Part shown: positions 24,837 to 33,486 of the stretch, in pieces | Position numbering within the stretch: the first letter of the stretch is position 1 | Layout of the letters: the number at the start of each line of letters is the position of its first letter | Assembly: GCA_026692885.1 (NCBI GenBank) | Contig: JAPLNJ010001201.1 | Coordinates: forward strand, 1-42,676 | DNA length: 42,676 nucleotides | DNA from: Planctomycetota bacterium | GTDB taxonomy: Bacteria > Planctomycetota > Planctomycetia > Pirellulales > Pirellulaceae | Direction: 5' to 3' | Notes under the pieces: generated by a model | What the model saw: only the letters and a program-made list of their open reading frames with translations | Databases searched by the model: none | What the model was told of the DNA's origin: nothing | Made by a program: the position numbers and the translations under genes

Positions 24837-26132
24837 TCACACGCGAGTTCGGGCCACCAAGCCCTTCATGATATCTTTGTAGTGCAAAACGCCCAAGAGG
24901 CGATCGACCCGGTCGACTACCGGGAGCATGCGGAAATGATACTTCACAAACATCTCCACCAGGTCCTCACGCATATCATCCGCCTCCGCGGCGACCACCG
25001 GCGAGGCCATCAGCTCGGCCAGCAGCACTTCGTCGCGGGCCAATACCAGGTCACGGAGATCGACCACTCCGATCAGTGAGTTGTCGGCGCCCACCACATA
25101 GATGTAGGTGATCACTTCGTGCTCGCGTTTCGAACCGCGAACTTCACGGAACACGTCGCCCACGCGGGCTTCCCGAGGAAAAGCCACAAAGGCGTTCGAC
25201 ATCATCACCCGCGCGGTCGCTTCCCGGTCGGAGGCGATCGCCTGGATCCGCGCCGCATCTTCTTTCGGCAGCAGTTCCATCATCTCCACCATGTCGTCGT
25301 GCGGCAACACCGAGAACAGATCGGCCAACTGCGGGATCGACATCTCCGAGAGTATGCTTCGCGCCCGTTCACGGCGGATATTGGCGATCAGTTGGCGTTG
25401 AGCGCGCGGCTCGGCCTCAACCAGCACCTCCGCCGCCTTTTCCGAATCCAGCACGGAGAAGACCGCTTGCTGCTCTTTGCCGGACAACTCCTCCAAGGCA
25501 TCCGCCAAGTCCTCGCCGGGCAATTCCTTGATCTGCTTGCGGGTGACCGACAGCGTGACGGCGTCCTTCGTGCCGACGTCCTCAAGCGAAAGCGGTTGAA
25601 CGTAACGCCAGGAGATCAACTGATCCTTGCTCCAGGACAGCCAGCGGAGGCCCCAGCGACGGAGGAAGCCATTGAACGAGATATCGACGTGCACCAGCAG
25701 CAGGTGCCCCTGTGAGAACAGCAATTGCACGTCGTTGACCACTTCGATGCGGCGCCCGTCCATGTCGAAGACGGTGCGGCCCATGAAGTGTTCATTGATC
25801 AGAATCCAACCGGCCTGATCCACGAACGGCGGGAACGGCCCCCCCCCCTCCGGCGAAGTGACGAAGATCGCGTCGTCATCGATTCGCGTGACCTTGTCCC
25901 AGGGGATCAACTCGGCGGGACGTCCGAACTCGTGCTCGACATAGATCCCGACTGCCTGCGGATAAGGGTCGGCCAGACGGAAGACTAGATCGGTCAGCCG
26001 GCCGAGCCGATTGGTGACCTTGCCCGCGCAGATCGGTCGCTTTAGCAGTTCAGAAAAGAACAGCAACTGCGCCGACTCGCCAGGGAGCCGGGGACCTCCG
26101 GGAATCGCGGAATTCAGCAAAGAAGCAGGCAT
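24837..26132 (-). CDS. stand-alone MgtE N-domain plus CBS-pair protein
   Basis: A 431-residue soluble protein. Residues about 35-195 contain two PRC-barrel-like segments (GRLTDLVFRLADPYPQAVG and its partner around MDGRRIEVVNDVQLLF). Residues about 200-310 are an MgtE_N superhelical domain (DLADALEELSGKEQQAVFS, ARSILSEMSIPQLADLFS, MVEMMELLPKEDAARI). Residues about 315-431 form two CBS motifs, ending LLGVLHYKDIMKGLV. In MgtE these domains sense cytosolic Mg2+ and gate the channel, but the MgtE membrane part is absent here. The gene starts 10 bases after the Nramp-like gene stop, so this protein may act as a regulatory subunit of that carrier. Confidence 0.85.
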   Translation of the reverse strand: MPASLLNSAIPGGPRLPGESAQLLFFSELLKRPICAGKVTNRLGRLTDLVFRLADPYPQAVGIYVEHEFGRPAELIPWDKVTRIDDDAIFVTSPEGGGPFPPFVDQAGWILINEHFMGRTVFDMDGRRIEVVNDVQLLFSQGHLLLVHVDISFNGFLRRWGLRWLSWSKDQLISWRYVQPLSLEDVGTKDAVTLSVTRKQIKELPGEDLADALEELSGKEQQAVFSVLDSEKAAEVLVEAEPRAQRQLIANIRRERARSILSEMSIPQLADLFSVLPHDDMVEMMELLPKEDAARIQAIASDREATARVMMSNAFVAFPREARVGDVFREVRGSKREHEVITYIYVVGADNSLIGVVDLRDLVLARDEVLLAELMASPVVAAEADDMREDLVEMFVKYHFRMLPVVDRVDRLLGVLHYKDIMKGLVARTRV

Positions 26133-26141
26133 GCGAAACTC

Positions 26142-27479
26142 TCACTGACTGGGGTCGATCAGGCTGGGGAACAGCACGGACAGGCCGAACAGCGTGGACA
26201 TGGCAATCACAAACACCGCGATCGTGACGTTGGCCACGTTCTGCCAGCGGGTGTTGACGTACTCGCCCATCAACGGTTTGTCGTTCAACATCAGGATCAG
26301 GAAGATGAGCACGGCGGGCAGCAGTGTCACCGCCACCACCTGGACAAACATGGTGATCGTAATCAGGGGCGCCCCGGGAATCAGGACCACCGCTCCGGCG
26401 CTGCCCAGGATGGCCAGGTACATGGCGAAAAACCAGGGCGCCTCGCGGACCGTCTTGTTCAGCGAGTGCGCCCAACCGAAGACCTCGCCCACCGCCCAGG
26501 AGGTTGACAACGAGATGCAGATCGCACCGAGGAAGCCAGCATCGAACAAGCCCACGGCGAATAACGCCCGTCCCCATGTGCCCTGGCCGTGCGGGAGCAG
26601 CGGCGCCAGCGCCTCGGCCGTCTGCTTGGCGTCTTCCACGGTGATCGGATCGGGCAAGCCATTGGTCTGGTGATAGTAGAAGGCCGCCCCGGTCGCGATG
26701 ATGATGAACACCGCCACCAGTCCGGTCAACATCGACCCAAACGCCGTGTCGATCTTCCCGAAGGCGATATCCCGCACGCCCATGCCTTTGTCGACCACGG
26801 CGCTTTGCTGGAAGAAAATCTGCCAGGGCGTGATCGTGGTGCCGATGTTGGCCATGATGATGAACAGAACATCGGCGGTAAACCCGCCGGGAAATTCCGG
26901 GCGATAGAACCCTTCTGCTACCTTCCACCACCCGTCCGGCACGTTGCCCGCATTCATGGCCCAGATCGCCGCGGGAATGTAGACCAGGTTGAACAGGCAG
27001 AAGAAGAGCGTGAGCTTCTCGAACGTCCAATACTTGCCGCTCATCACGACGGCCATCAGCACGAGCGTCACCGCAATAAAAGTGATCCAGTGCGGAATCC
27101 CGAACATGCTCATGGCCTCGGTCATGCCAATGTATTCCGTGACCAGGGTCAGCCAATTGATGACGACCAAGTCGCAGATCGAGAACCAGCCCCAGAAGGG
27201 GCCGAACGCATCAAAAATGGATTCCGCGTGTCCGCGTTTGGTGACCGCCCCCAACCGGACCGTCATCTCCTGGACGAAGTACGCCATGGGCACGAGAATG
27301 AAGAACACCCACAGCAGGTTGAAGCCGTACTTGGAGCCCGTGACGGAGTAGGTGGAGATGCCGCCGGCATCATTATCGGCCACCATCGTAATGATGCCCG
27401 GTCCGAGTGCAGCCAAGAACAGAATCGTGCGACGGCGCAGTCTGGCGAGTCGATGAATACCCTTGCTGACCCAATACAT
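26142..27479 (-). CDS. Nramp-family divalent cation transporter, atypical site
   Basis: A 445-residue inner-membrane carrier with 11 or so hydrophobic segments. Its first helix has LGPGIITMVADNDAGG, where classic Nramp proteins read DPGN: D37 is kept but Asn becomes Gly (G40). The sixth helix reads GTTITPWQ (213-220) where classic members have A-x-x-M-P-H, so the Met that discriminates against alkaline-earth ions is replaced by T217. Ion choice is therefore uncertain; Mg2+ is attractive because the operon partner carries MgtE sensor domains and MgtC follows. Start ATG 27479 (MYWVSKG) is preferred over the longer frame from 27590, whose extra residues are not hydrophobic. AAGG lies about 10 bases upstream. 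Confidence 0.85.
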   Translation of the reverse strand: MYWVSKGIHRLARLRRRTILFLAALGPGIITMVADNDAGGISTYSVTGSKYGFNLLWVFFILVPMAYFVQEMTVRLGAVTKRGHAESIFDAFGPFWGWFSICDLVVINWLTLVTEYIGMTEAMSMFGIPHWITFIAVTLVLMAVVMSGKYWTFEKLTLFFCLFNLVYIPAAIWAMNAGNVPDGWWKVAEGFYRPEFPGGFTADVLFIIMANIGTTITPWQIFFQQSAVVDKGMGVRDIAFGKIDTAFGSMLTGLVAVFIIIATGAAFYYHQTNGLPDPITVEDAKQTAEALAPLLPHGQGTWGRALFAVGLFDAGFLGAICISLSTSWAVGEVFGWAHSLNKTVREAPWFFAMYLAILGSAGAVVLIPGAPLITITMFVQVVAVTLLPAVLIFLILMLNDKPLMGEYVNTRWQNVANVTIAVFVIAMSTLFGLSVLFPSLIDPSQ

Positions 27480-27611
27480 TGCACGAACCTTGTGCCACTG
27501 AACTTGGGCGTAAAAGCGTGGTGGTTGGGCTGGAAAGGGTGACCGGGACTCCTTCCCGCGGCAAACTAGGGAAAATAACCGTCCTGGCAAGATACGTCAA
27601 GCGGCGAACGG

Positions 27612-27714
27612 GGCCTTGATCCAAAGGTTGTGCGCTGCTATCAGTGCTGTCAACAGCCGGGGTGGCTGGTGGCTGAGCCTAAGCGAAGCCCCAGTCCCCG
27701 GTTTCTGGAGCATC
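27612..27714 (-). mobile_element. MITE-like element, truncated copy A
   Basis: Begins with the family end GGCCTTGATC and over about 95 bases closely follows the reverse complement of the right half of copy B at 28585-28756, including the block GCTGAGCCTAAGCGAAGCCC. The other end is missing. Its broken end is about 20 bases from the start of crcB. Confidence 0.75.
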
Positions 27715-27733
27715 CAACGCATAGGAACCTAAC

Positions 27734-28174
27734 TTGCGAGAGTGGCTAATCGCGATCGGCACTTGGTTGTCCGCCATCCTGACGAATAAGTTCGTGGCCT
27801 TGACCGTCGGCGGTGCCGCCGGGACCCACGCCCGCTACTGGCTCGGCCGGTGGCTCAACGAGGTGGCCTGGAATCGGGGCTTTCCGTTGGGCACCTTCGT
27901 GATCAATGTGACCGGGTCGTTCATTCTGGGGCTGGCGGCGGTCGTGATTTACGAGCGGTTGCCGCCCGCGCAGCAGGCTTGGTATCTGTTGATCGGCAGC
28001 GGCTTTTGCGGCGGGTACACGACGTTCTCGACATTCGAGTGGGAGACGTTCCGACTGGTGCGCGACGGCAGCTATTGGTTCGCCCTGTTGAATGTCGTGG
28101 GCAGCGTGCTGGTCGGATTCTTCGGCATCGCGCTGGCTATATGGATCATCAACGTCCTCTTTCCTCGGCAGTAG
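27734..28174 (+). CDS. crcB: CrcB/Fluc-type fluoride channel
   Basis: A 146-residue four-helix membrane protein of the Fluc family, which exports fluoride passively as an antiparallel dimer. Visible hallmarks are GGAAGTHARYWLGRW after helix 1, GTFVINVTGSFILG in helix 2, and GFCGGYTTFSTFEWE in helix 3, which holds the Phe box and the central Na+ site. The start is TTG 27734 with AGGAA 7 bases upstream; no closer ATG or GTG exists in the frame. Residues 1-20 are a short additional N-terminal stretch. The DUF190 gene follows after 6 bases. I looked for a fluoride riboswitch in front and saw none; a truncated mobile element fills that space. Confidence 0.92.
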   Translation: MREWLIAIGTWLSAILTNKFVALTVGGAAGTHARYWLGRWLNEVAWNRGFPLGTFVINVTGSFILGLAAVVIYERLPPAQQAWYLLIGSGFCGGYTTFSTFEWETFRLVRDGSYWFALLNVVGSVLVGFFGIALAIWIINVLFPRQ

Positions 28175-28180
28175 CATCTC

Positions 28181-28522
28181 ATGAAAATCGAATCCGACGC
28201 GAAGTTGGTTACGATCTACGTCAACAGCACGGATCAGTATCGGGATCGGCCGTTGTACTCGGCGATTGTCCAGTTGTGCAAAGAGCGGGGCATCGCCGGA
28301 GCGACGGTCAGCCGCTGTGTGGAGGGTTACGGCGGCCACCGGCACATCCACACCACGCGGCTCCTGGAGTTGAGCGAGAATCTGCCCGTGCGGATCGAAA
28401 TTATCGACGTGGTTGAACGCATCGAACCGCTGCTGGCCGCCCTGGAACCGATGATTGGCGAGGGCCTGCTGACGGTGACCGCCGTGCGCATCACCCACTA
28501 CTTACCTGATCCCAAGGGTTAG
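28181..28522 (+). CDS. DUF190 family protein
   Basis: A 113-residue cytoplasmic protein of the DUF190 family, a PII-like ferredoxin fold. Typical features are LVTIYVNSTDQYRDRPLYSA, VQLCKERGIAGATVSRCVEGYGG, a variable HIHTTRLLELSENLP loop, and VRIEIIDVVERIEPLLAALE, closing with VTAVRIT. Such genes commonly follow crcB, and some genomes fuse the two; the 6-base gap here indicates co-translation. The role is thought to be modulation of fluoride export, but this is not proven. Confidence 0.88.
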   Translation: MKIESDAKLVTIYVNSTDQYRDRPLYSAIVQLCKERGIAGATVSRCVEGYGGHRHIHTTRLLELSENLPVRIEIIDVVERIEPLLAALEPMIGEGLLTVTAVRITHYLPDPKG

Positions 28523-28584
28523 CTCGGCAAGCGGGACCTACGCTTGTCTGCGATAACCGACGCGATGTGCGGTCCGCCTTGGCC

Positions 28585-28756
28585 GGCCTTGATCATAAGG
28601 TTGCGCAAAACGCTAGCAGCAGGGGGTCAAGGGTGGCTGGGGCAGAGTGCAGCGATGCCCCAGAAACCGGGTACTGGGGCTTCGCTTAGGCTCAGCCGCC
28701 AGCCACCCGGACCGTGGCCAGCACTGACCGCAGTGCGCAACCTTACGATCAAGGCC
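28585..28756. mobile_element. MITE-like element, complete copy B with target duplication
   Basis: A 172-base element. Terminal inverted repeats of 23 bases (GGCCTTGATCATAAGG... and the complement of its right end) differ at only one or two positions. It is bounded on both sides by the 9-base direct repeat GCCTTGGCC (28576-28584 and 28757-28765), as expected of a target-site duplication. The inside contains a further long palindrome with CCCCAGAAACCGG and GGGTGGCTGG-type arms. No coding capacity. Confidence 0.85.
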
Positions 28757-28775
28757 GCCTTGGCCAGTTTCCGGC

Positions 28776-31082
28776 TCAAGCCGCACGCCGACCGCGGCGG
28801 GGGGCTGACTGGACACTGGCGCCGTTGGCGTCGCCAAAGAGGCTGCCGTACTTCCTCAGGTTAAGGGCTTCGATGAAGGCCCTCACCTTGGTATATGTGC
28901 TGCAGGGGTCGATGGTCTCGTCGAGGCAGTCACCCTCCAGAACCAACAGCGGGATGTTGATCTTCTGAAGTTCGCTGCGCAGACGCTTGGTGAAGCAACT
29001 GTCCGCCATGGAGCACCGGCCGAACATGTGGTTATAGAGCACGAACCCGGTGATCCTGGCGACCGTCGCGTAGTCGCGGATCTGCGCCGCCCGTAACTCA
29101 GGATCGAGAAAACCCACGGTCAGGAGTTTTCGGGCCAGGCTGCGATAGGGGTCGTCCGGATCGAGCACGCGCCAGCCCACGAAGTTCACTTCCTCGAATA
29201 CCACCGGGGCCTGGCAAGTCAGTTCAATGAAATCCATGAGCCGGTTGCTGTAGAACGGAGGAAAGTGCAGCCATACGAGCCGATGCGTATCGTCGATGCC
29301 AAGCTCCCGCTGGACCGACTGTTTGGCCTCAGCGAGTTCCTCAAGCCATGTGCATTGGAGCTCCACCAGCTCCTGCTTGCCCCAGAGTTGAGAGAAGATG
29401 TTGGCAAACAGAATAGCCTCGCTCCCACGCATCAGCGGGGGACTAGTGGAACGCAGATGGTTGCACTGGATGGCGTACTCGCGCGCGGCGTTGGAAAGTT
29501 CGCAGGCTTCCTTCAGACGTCCCACATCCATGCGTATACCCAGCGAGCGTTCCAGGTGGGCAACCGCAGCCTCCAGCCCAGCAGCGATCGTCTCCACGGA
29601 CCGTTCATTCTGTTGGATCGGTGTGTGGAGGAGATGGTAGCGATCAACACACCCCAGGTCGAGTGCGAGATCGCCAAGGACCCTTTCGCCCTGCTGGCAG
29701 GGGGCGCTTGTGCCGATGACAAAGTCGGGTTTCGGTAGTTGGTCGTCACCTTCGAGGACACGCAGGAATGAGCAAGTTTCTGCCGCAAAGCCCTTGCGAG
29801 CCGCGCGGTCGAATAGGGTTCGCAGTTTCTGGGAGTTGCGGGCGCGCAGTGCGGCGTAGGTCTCCATGGTCAGCATGCGAACCCCCAACGCATTCAGGAT
29901 CTCCGCCGGGAAAAACAGATTGCGCCATACCAAGGGTGCCTTGCGGGCGGAGAGGAACTCCTGCCGTGTCAAGTGCGTCCGCATGGCCACGGCCCTCCGG
30001 GCCGATGGGACGGACCGGGGCAGGCGGCACGGTTTCGGGACGCCAGGTTTGCGTCTTGGGGGAGCCTTGAGACGCAAGGCATCCGACGCTTTGACCAACT
30101 CGCGTGCCGAACTTGTGTCGGCGGACATCGCGATGATCTGTGGCGATTCCGACGTTATGCCTTTAACGCATGCCTCAGGCGTCATGACGCCGTGCGATAC
30201 TTCTGTGGGCTGGGATTCCGAACACTCGCGCGCTATGTGCGCGGCCCCCAACGCTCCCATCACTTGGTTCCGCTCCGGGATGAGGATCTGATTGCCTAGG
30301 ATGACCTGAAGGTAATGGGCAACGGCCCGATTGGATGCGACCCCCCCTTGGAAGACGATGTCTCCGTCGTAGTTGAGGAACAAATCACCCACGCCGGACA
30401 CAATGGTCCTGGCCTGGGCGCGGCAGGCCGCGGCAATCACATCACCGAGGGGATAGCGGTTCTTGAACTTGTTGACCGAGGTAGCGCTCAATACGGCGCA
30501 AACTGAAGAGAGATGCAGGGTCGAGTCGTAGTTGGCTTGTCGGGCCATGTCTTCGACGGGCACATTCAGTCTGGCCGAGACGCTGTCGAGAAATGCCCCG
30601 GTCCCGGCGGCGCAGACGCCACTCATTTTCGACACCCAAATGTGCATGTCGTCGTCGTACAACATGGCCTTGCTGTCTTGCCCACCGACGTCGAGCACGG
30701 CCCGGCAACCGGGGTAGTAATGGGTCGCCGCTGCGATGTGGGCCGATACCTCGCTGATGACCGCATCGAAGTACACAAACCGCGAGAGGTCGTCGACCAC
30801 CTGGCTTCCGGTGATCACAGTGTGGGCGATGTCATCGCGGGTGATACCGGCCTGGGCCAGGAAATCGTCCAGCGTTTTGCCCACGGCTCCTAAGTTACAT
30901 CGGCCGCATACCTGGCATTTGCCCCCACAATCCAAACCGCTGTCGGCCTGCGACTGCGTCCGTCGGCAGAGGCTGTGGAGGATCTCACCAGCGGCGGACA
31001 GAAGCACTGCCTTCAGGGTGGTGGAGCCGATATCGATGCCAAGAAACGCCGCTTGATCCATGAGGACACGTGTTTTCTGCAT
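28776..31082 (-). CDS. acyl-CoA dehydratase activase fused to HgdB-like domain
   Basis: A 768-residue fusion. Residues about 10-290 are a BadF/BadG/BcrA/BcrD-type ATPase: FLGIDIGSTTLKAVLL, DVGGQDSKAM, and the [4Fe-4S] bridging cysteines C157 (VCAAGTGAFLD) and C195 (SSVCAVLSATS), a spacing close to HgdC. Residues about 380-750 resemble the D-component of 2-hydroxyacyl-CoA dehydratases (HgdB/FldC family), with Cys in TSAPCQQGERV, GRCSMADSCF and EGDCLDETIDPCSTYTK. Extra cysteines at 52, 56, 59 and 62 (CGGKCQVCGRC) are not part of the classic activator. Such systems use ATP-driven one-electron transfer and are oxygen sensitive. The gene stands alone; substrate unknown. Start ATG 31082 is tentative; M8 is an alternative. 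Confidence 0.8.
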   Translation of the reverse strand: MQKTRVLMDQAAFLGIDIGSTTLKAVLLSAAGEILHSLCRRTQSQADSGLDCGGKCQVCGRCNLGAVGKTLDDFLAQAGITRDDIAHTVITGSQVVDDLSRFVYFDAVISEVSAHIAAATHYYPGCRAVLDVGGQDSKAMLYDDDMHIWVSKMSGVCAAGTGAFLDSVSARLNVPVEDMARQANYDSTLHLSSVCAVLSATSVNKFKNRYPLGDVIAAACRAQARTIVSGVGDLFLNYDGDIVFQGGVASNRAVAHYLQVILGNQILIPERNQVMGALGAAHIARECSESQPTEVSHGVMTPEACVKGITSESPQIIAMSADTSSARELVKASDALRLKAPPRRKPGVPKPCRLPRSVPSARRAVAMRTHLTRQEFLSARKAPLVWRNLFFPAEILNALGVRMLTMETYAALRARNSQKLRTLFDRAARKGFAAETCSFLRVLEGDDQLPKPDFVIGTSAPCQQGERVLGDLALDLGCVDRYHLLHTPIQQNERSVETIAAGLEAAVAHLERSLGIRMDVGRLKEACELSNAAREYAIQCNHLRSTSPPLMRGSEAILFANIFSQLWGKQELVELQCTWLEELAEAKQSVQRELGIDDTHRLVWLHFPPFYSNRLMDFIELTCQAPVVFEEVNFVGWRVLDPDDPYRSLARKLLTVGFLDPELRAAQIRDYATVARITGFVLYNHMFGRCSMADSCFTKRLRSELQKINIPLLVLEGDCLDETIDPCSTYTKVRAFIEALNLRKYGSLFGDANGASVQSAPRRGRRAA

Positions 31083-31113
31083 GAGGATGGGTGAGCCACT
31101 GCTCGGGCGGTCG

Positions 31114-31240
31114 GGCCTTGATCATGAGGTTGGGCATCGTAACCCGACGCGTCAGCGAGGAAGAGCGGCGTTTCCTCGCTGACGCGTCGGGTGACGATGA
31201 TCCGCTGCTAGCGTTTTGCGCCACCTTATGATCAAGGCCC
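31114..31240. mobile_element. MITE-like element, copy C with different centre
   Basis: The ends match copy B: GGCCTTGATCATGAGGTTG on the left, and a right end of about 38 bases (31202-31239) nearly identical to the reverse complement of 28585-28622. The centre instead holds a perfect 21-bp stem (31142-31162 with 31172-31192). The 9-base sequence GGCGGTCGG occurs at 31106-31114 and 31241-31249, a probable target duplication. It lies in the 353-base gap between divergent genes; nothing else is seen there. Confidence 0.82.
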
Positions 31241-31435
31241 GGCGGTCGGATTGTAGCCGGTTAGGCCGGTTTGCCGCGATGCCAATTGATTGGATACTAG
31301 CCGTGGGGCATCTTTCGGGGACGGAACGACGCGTGTACAGTAGCACAACTGTGCCAGCTCCTCGACCAACCACGTCCCTGGGGCGCCCAGGCACACGCTA
31401 CATAACACACTCTTGAGTCCAGGGAGAAACCGCAC

Positions 31436-33466
31436 ATGACCGCCCCCAGCCCACGGACGACGCACTGCCGCCGCCGAGTCTTTGCCTTTGTCGTCAGCCT
31501 GATCGCTGGCGGCGTCCTGGCCTGCCTCGCAGTCGCTCCCACGGCGTACGCAGGGACGATCACGACCGGGACGCTGCTGGACGACATGACGAACCTGGCC
31601 GGAATGGTGGAATTCCCCAGTCCGGCCTATACCTGCCGGCAATTCTCCTCCTACGACCGCGCCTCGAAGTCACCCCAGGAGAACTGGTTCGCGAACAATG
31701 ATTGTGGGCAATACCTGCGAGTGGAAGAACACGCGGGCCGCAAGGAACATGTGATGATGGACGCTGCCGGTCCGGGCGCGATCGTGCGGATCTGGTCGGC
31801 CAATCCGGCTGGCACGTTGCGCATTTACCTGGACGGTGCGGAGCAGCCGGTGATCGAGTCTCTGATGTCCGAGGTGCTGGGCGGCAAACTGCCAGGCTGG
31901 CCCAGCCCCATTTCCGGCGAATACAGCAAAGGCTGGAACCTCTATTTCCCGATCCCCTACGCCAAGAGCTGCAAAGTCACCAGCGACAAGGGCGGGTTCT
32001 ACTACCACGTGAATTACCGGACTTACGAAAGCGGCACGCAAGTCGAGACGTTTCAGCCGAATCAAGTCCAGGCCCTCGCCCCACGCGTCGAGAAGCTGGT
32101 GGCGCGTTTGGCAGCACCGCGCGGCGAGCCTGGGGATCTGGGCGGCGTTGCAAAACCCTTCCGCGACGAACTGCCTGCCGGTGGGACGCTGCGTCAGGAG
32201 TTCACAGGTCCGAAAGCGCTCACCCGCGCCGTGATGGGTCTGACCGCCAAGGACCGCGATGCCGCACTCCGCGGTATTGTCGTGCGGGTCGCTTTTGACG
32301 GTCAGCCCTGCATCGAAACGCCGCTAGGCGATTTCTTCGGCAGCGCACCCGGCATCAACGCCTACGCGGCCCTGCCGCTGGGCATGACCAAGGACGGCGA
32401 GATGTATTGCCACTGGTTCATGCCGTTCAAGGAAACGGCCGTGCTGGAACTGGTGAACACCAGCCGCGAGGACGCGACCATCACCGGGGAATTCGCCTTG
32501 CAGGACTACCGGTGGACCGATCGCTCCCTGCATTTCCACGCGAAATGGCGAGGGGAATTCGATGTGCCCACGCGCCCAATGCTGGACTGGAATTATCTCA
32601 CCGCCCAAGGCCAGGGCGTATTCGCAGGCGTGTCCTTCGCGATTGACAATCCGGTCAAAGACTGGTGGGGCGAGGGCGACGAGAAGATCTACGTGGATGG
32701 CGAGACCTTCCCCAGCCACTTCGGCACGGGTACCGAGGATTACTACGGCTATGCCTGGTGCTGGCCGGAGTTGTTCACGCACGCTTACCATGCGCAGCCA
32801 CGCTGTGACGGCCCGGGCAACTACGGCCGCACGAGCGTCAATCGATTCCACATCCTGGACCGCATCCCGTTCACCCACGACTTCAAGTTCGATATGGAGC
32901 TGTGGCACTGGAACGAGAAGTGCAAAGTGAACATGGCCGTGACCGCCTACTGGTATGCCCGCCCCGGCGCCACGGACGCCTTCCGGCCGATTCGCGCCGA
33001 AGACGCCGTGGTGCGTCCGCTGGCCGAGTATGTCGTGCCGCGCATGCCCGGCGCGTTGGAGGGGGAAAGCCTGAAGATGGTGCGAGTGAAGGGGGTGGCG
33101 GAACCGCAAGACTGGGAGAGCCTCAGCGGTGGCCGGCACCTGTGGTGGCACGAGGGCATGCAGCCCGGTGACGTATTGGCCGTGAGTTTCCCCGCCCCGC
33201 AGGCTGGCAAGTATCGCGTCTTGGGCCGGTTCCTCCGCGCCCGCGACTATGGCATCCACCAATTGGCCATCAACGGCCAGCCTGCGGGCCAGCCGCTGGA
33301 CTTCTACAACCCCGAAGTGCAGCCGTCCGCCCAGGTCGAGCTCGGCGTGTTCGAGCTGAAGTCCGGCGACAACGAGTTTTCGGTCAAGGTGGTCGGCGCC
33401 AACGAGAAGGCGATCAAAGCCTACATGTTCGGCCTCGATTACCTGCTGCTGAAGCCGGCCGAATGA
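31436..33466 (+). CDS. exported GH172 (DUF2961) glycoside hydrolase
   Basis: A 676-residue exported protein. A signal peptide with hydrophobic core FVVSLIAGGVLACLAVAP ends near TAYAG (residue 40). Residues about 45-420 form the DUF2961 domain, now classed as glycoside hydrolase family 172, whose characterised members act on difructose anhydride, alpha-fructofuranosides and alpha-arabinofuranosides. Diagnostic segments are DAAGPGAIVRIWSANPAGTL, DWWGEGDEKIYVDGE, and GTGTEDYYGYAWCW, with the Glu residues of the last two as likely catalytic acids. A separate C-terminal beta-sandwich (about 540-676) resembles a carbohydrate-binding module. AGGGAGAA stands 6 bases before the ATG. It is convergent with the DUF1080 gene. 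Confidence 0.88.
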   Translation: MTAPSPRTTHCRRRVFAFVVSLIAGGVLACLAVAPTAYAGTITTGTLLDDMTNLAGMVEFPSPAYTCRQFSSYDRASKSPQENWFANNDCGQYLRVEEHAGRKEHVMMDAAGPGAIVRIWSANPAGTLRIYLDGAEQPVIESLMSEVLGGKLPGWPSPISGEYSKGWNLYFPIPYAKSCKVTSDKGGFYYHVNYRTYESGTQVETFQPNQVQALAPRVEKLVARLAAPRGEPGDLGGVAKPFRDELPAGGTLRQEFTGPKALTRAVMGLTAKDRDAALRGIVVRVAFDGQPCIETPLGDFFGSAPGINAYAALPLGMTKDGEMYCHWFMPFKETAVLELVNTSREDATITGEFALQDYRWTDRSLHFHAKWRGEFDVPTRPMLDWNYLTAQGQGVFAGVSFAIDNPVKDWWGEGDEKIYVDGETFPSHFGTGTEDYYGYAWCWPELFTHAYHAQPRCDGPGNYGRTSVNRFHILDRIPFTHDFKFDMELWHWNEKCKVNMAVTAYWYARPGATDAFRPIRAEDAVVRPLAEYVVPRMPGALEGESLKMVRVKGVAEPQDWESLSGGRHLWWHEGMQPGDVLAVSFPAPQAGKYRVLGRFLRARDYGIHQLAINGQPAGQPLDFYNPEVQPSAQVELGVFELKSGDNEFSVKVVGANEKAIKAYMFGLDYLLLKPAE

Positions 33467-33486
33467 CGCGAGTCGCCAGAACAGCG

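Noticed and set aside
27600..27733. Fluoride riboswitch in front of crcB
   Set aside because: The conserved pseudoknot sequences of the crcB motif are not visible; the space is a truncated mobile element.
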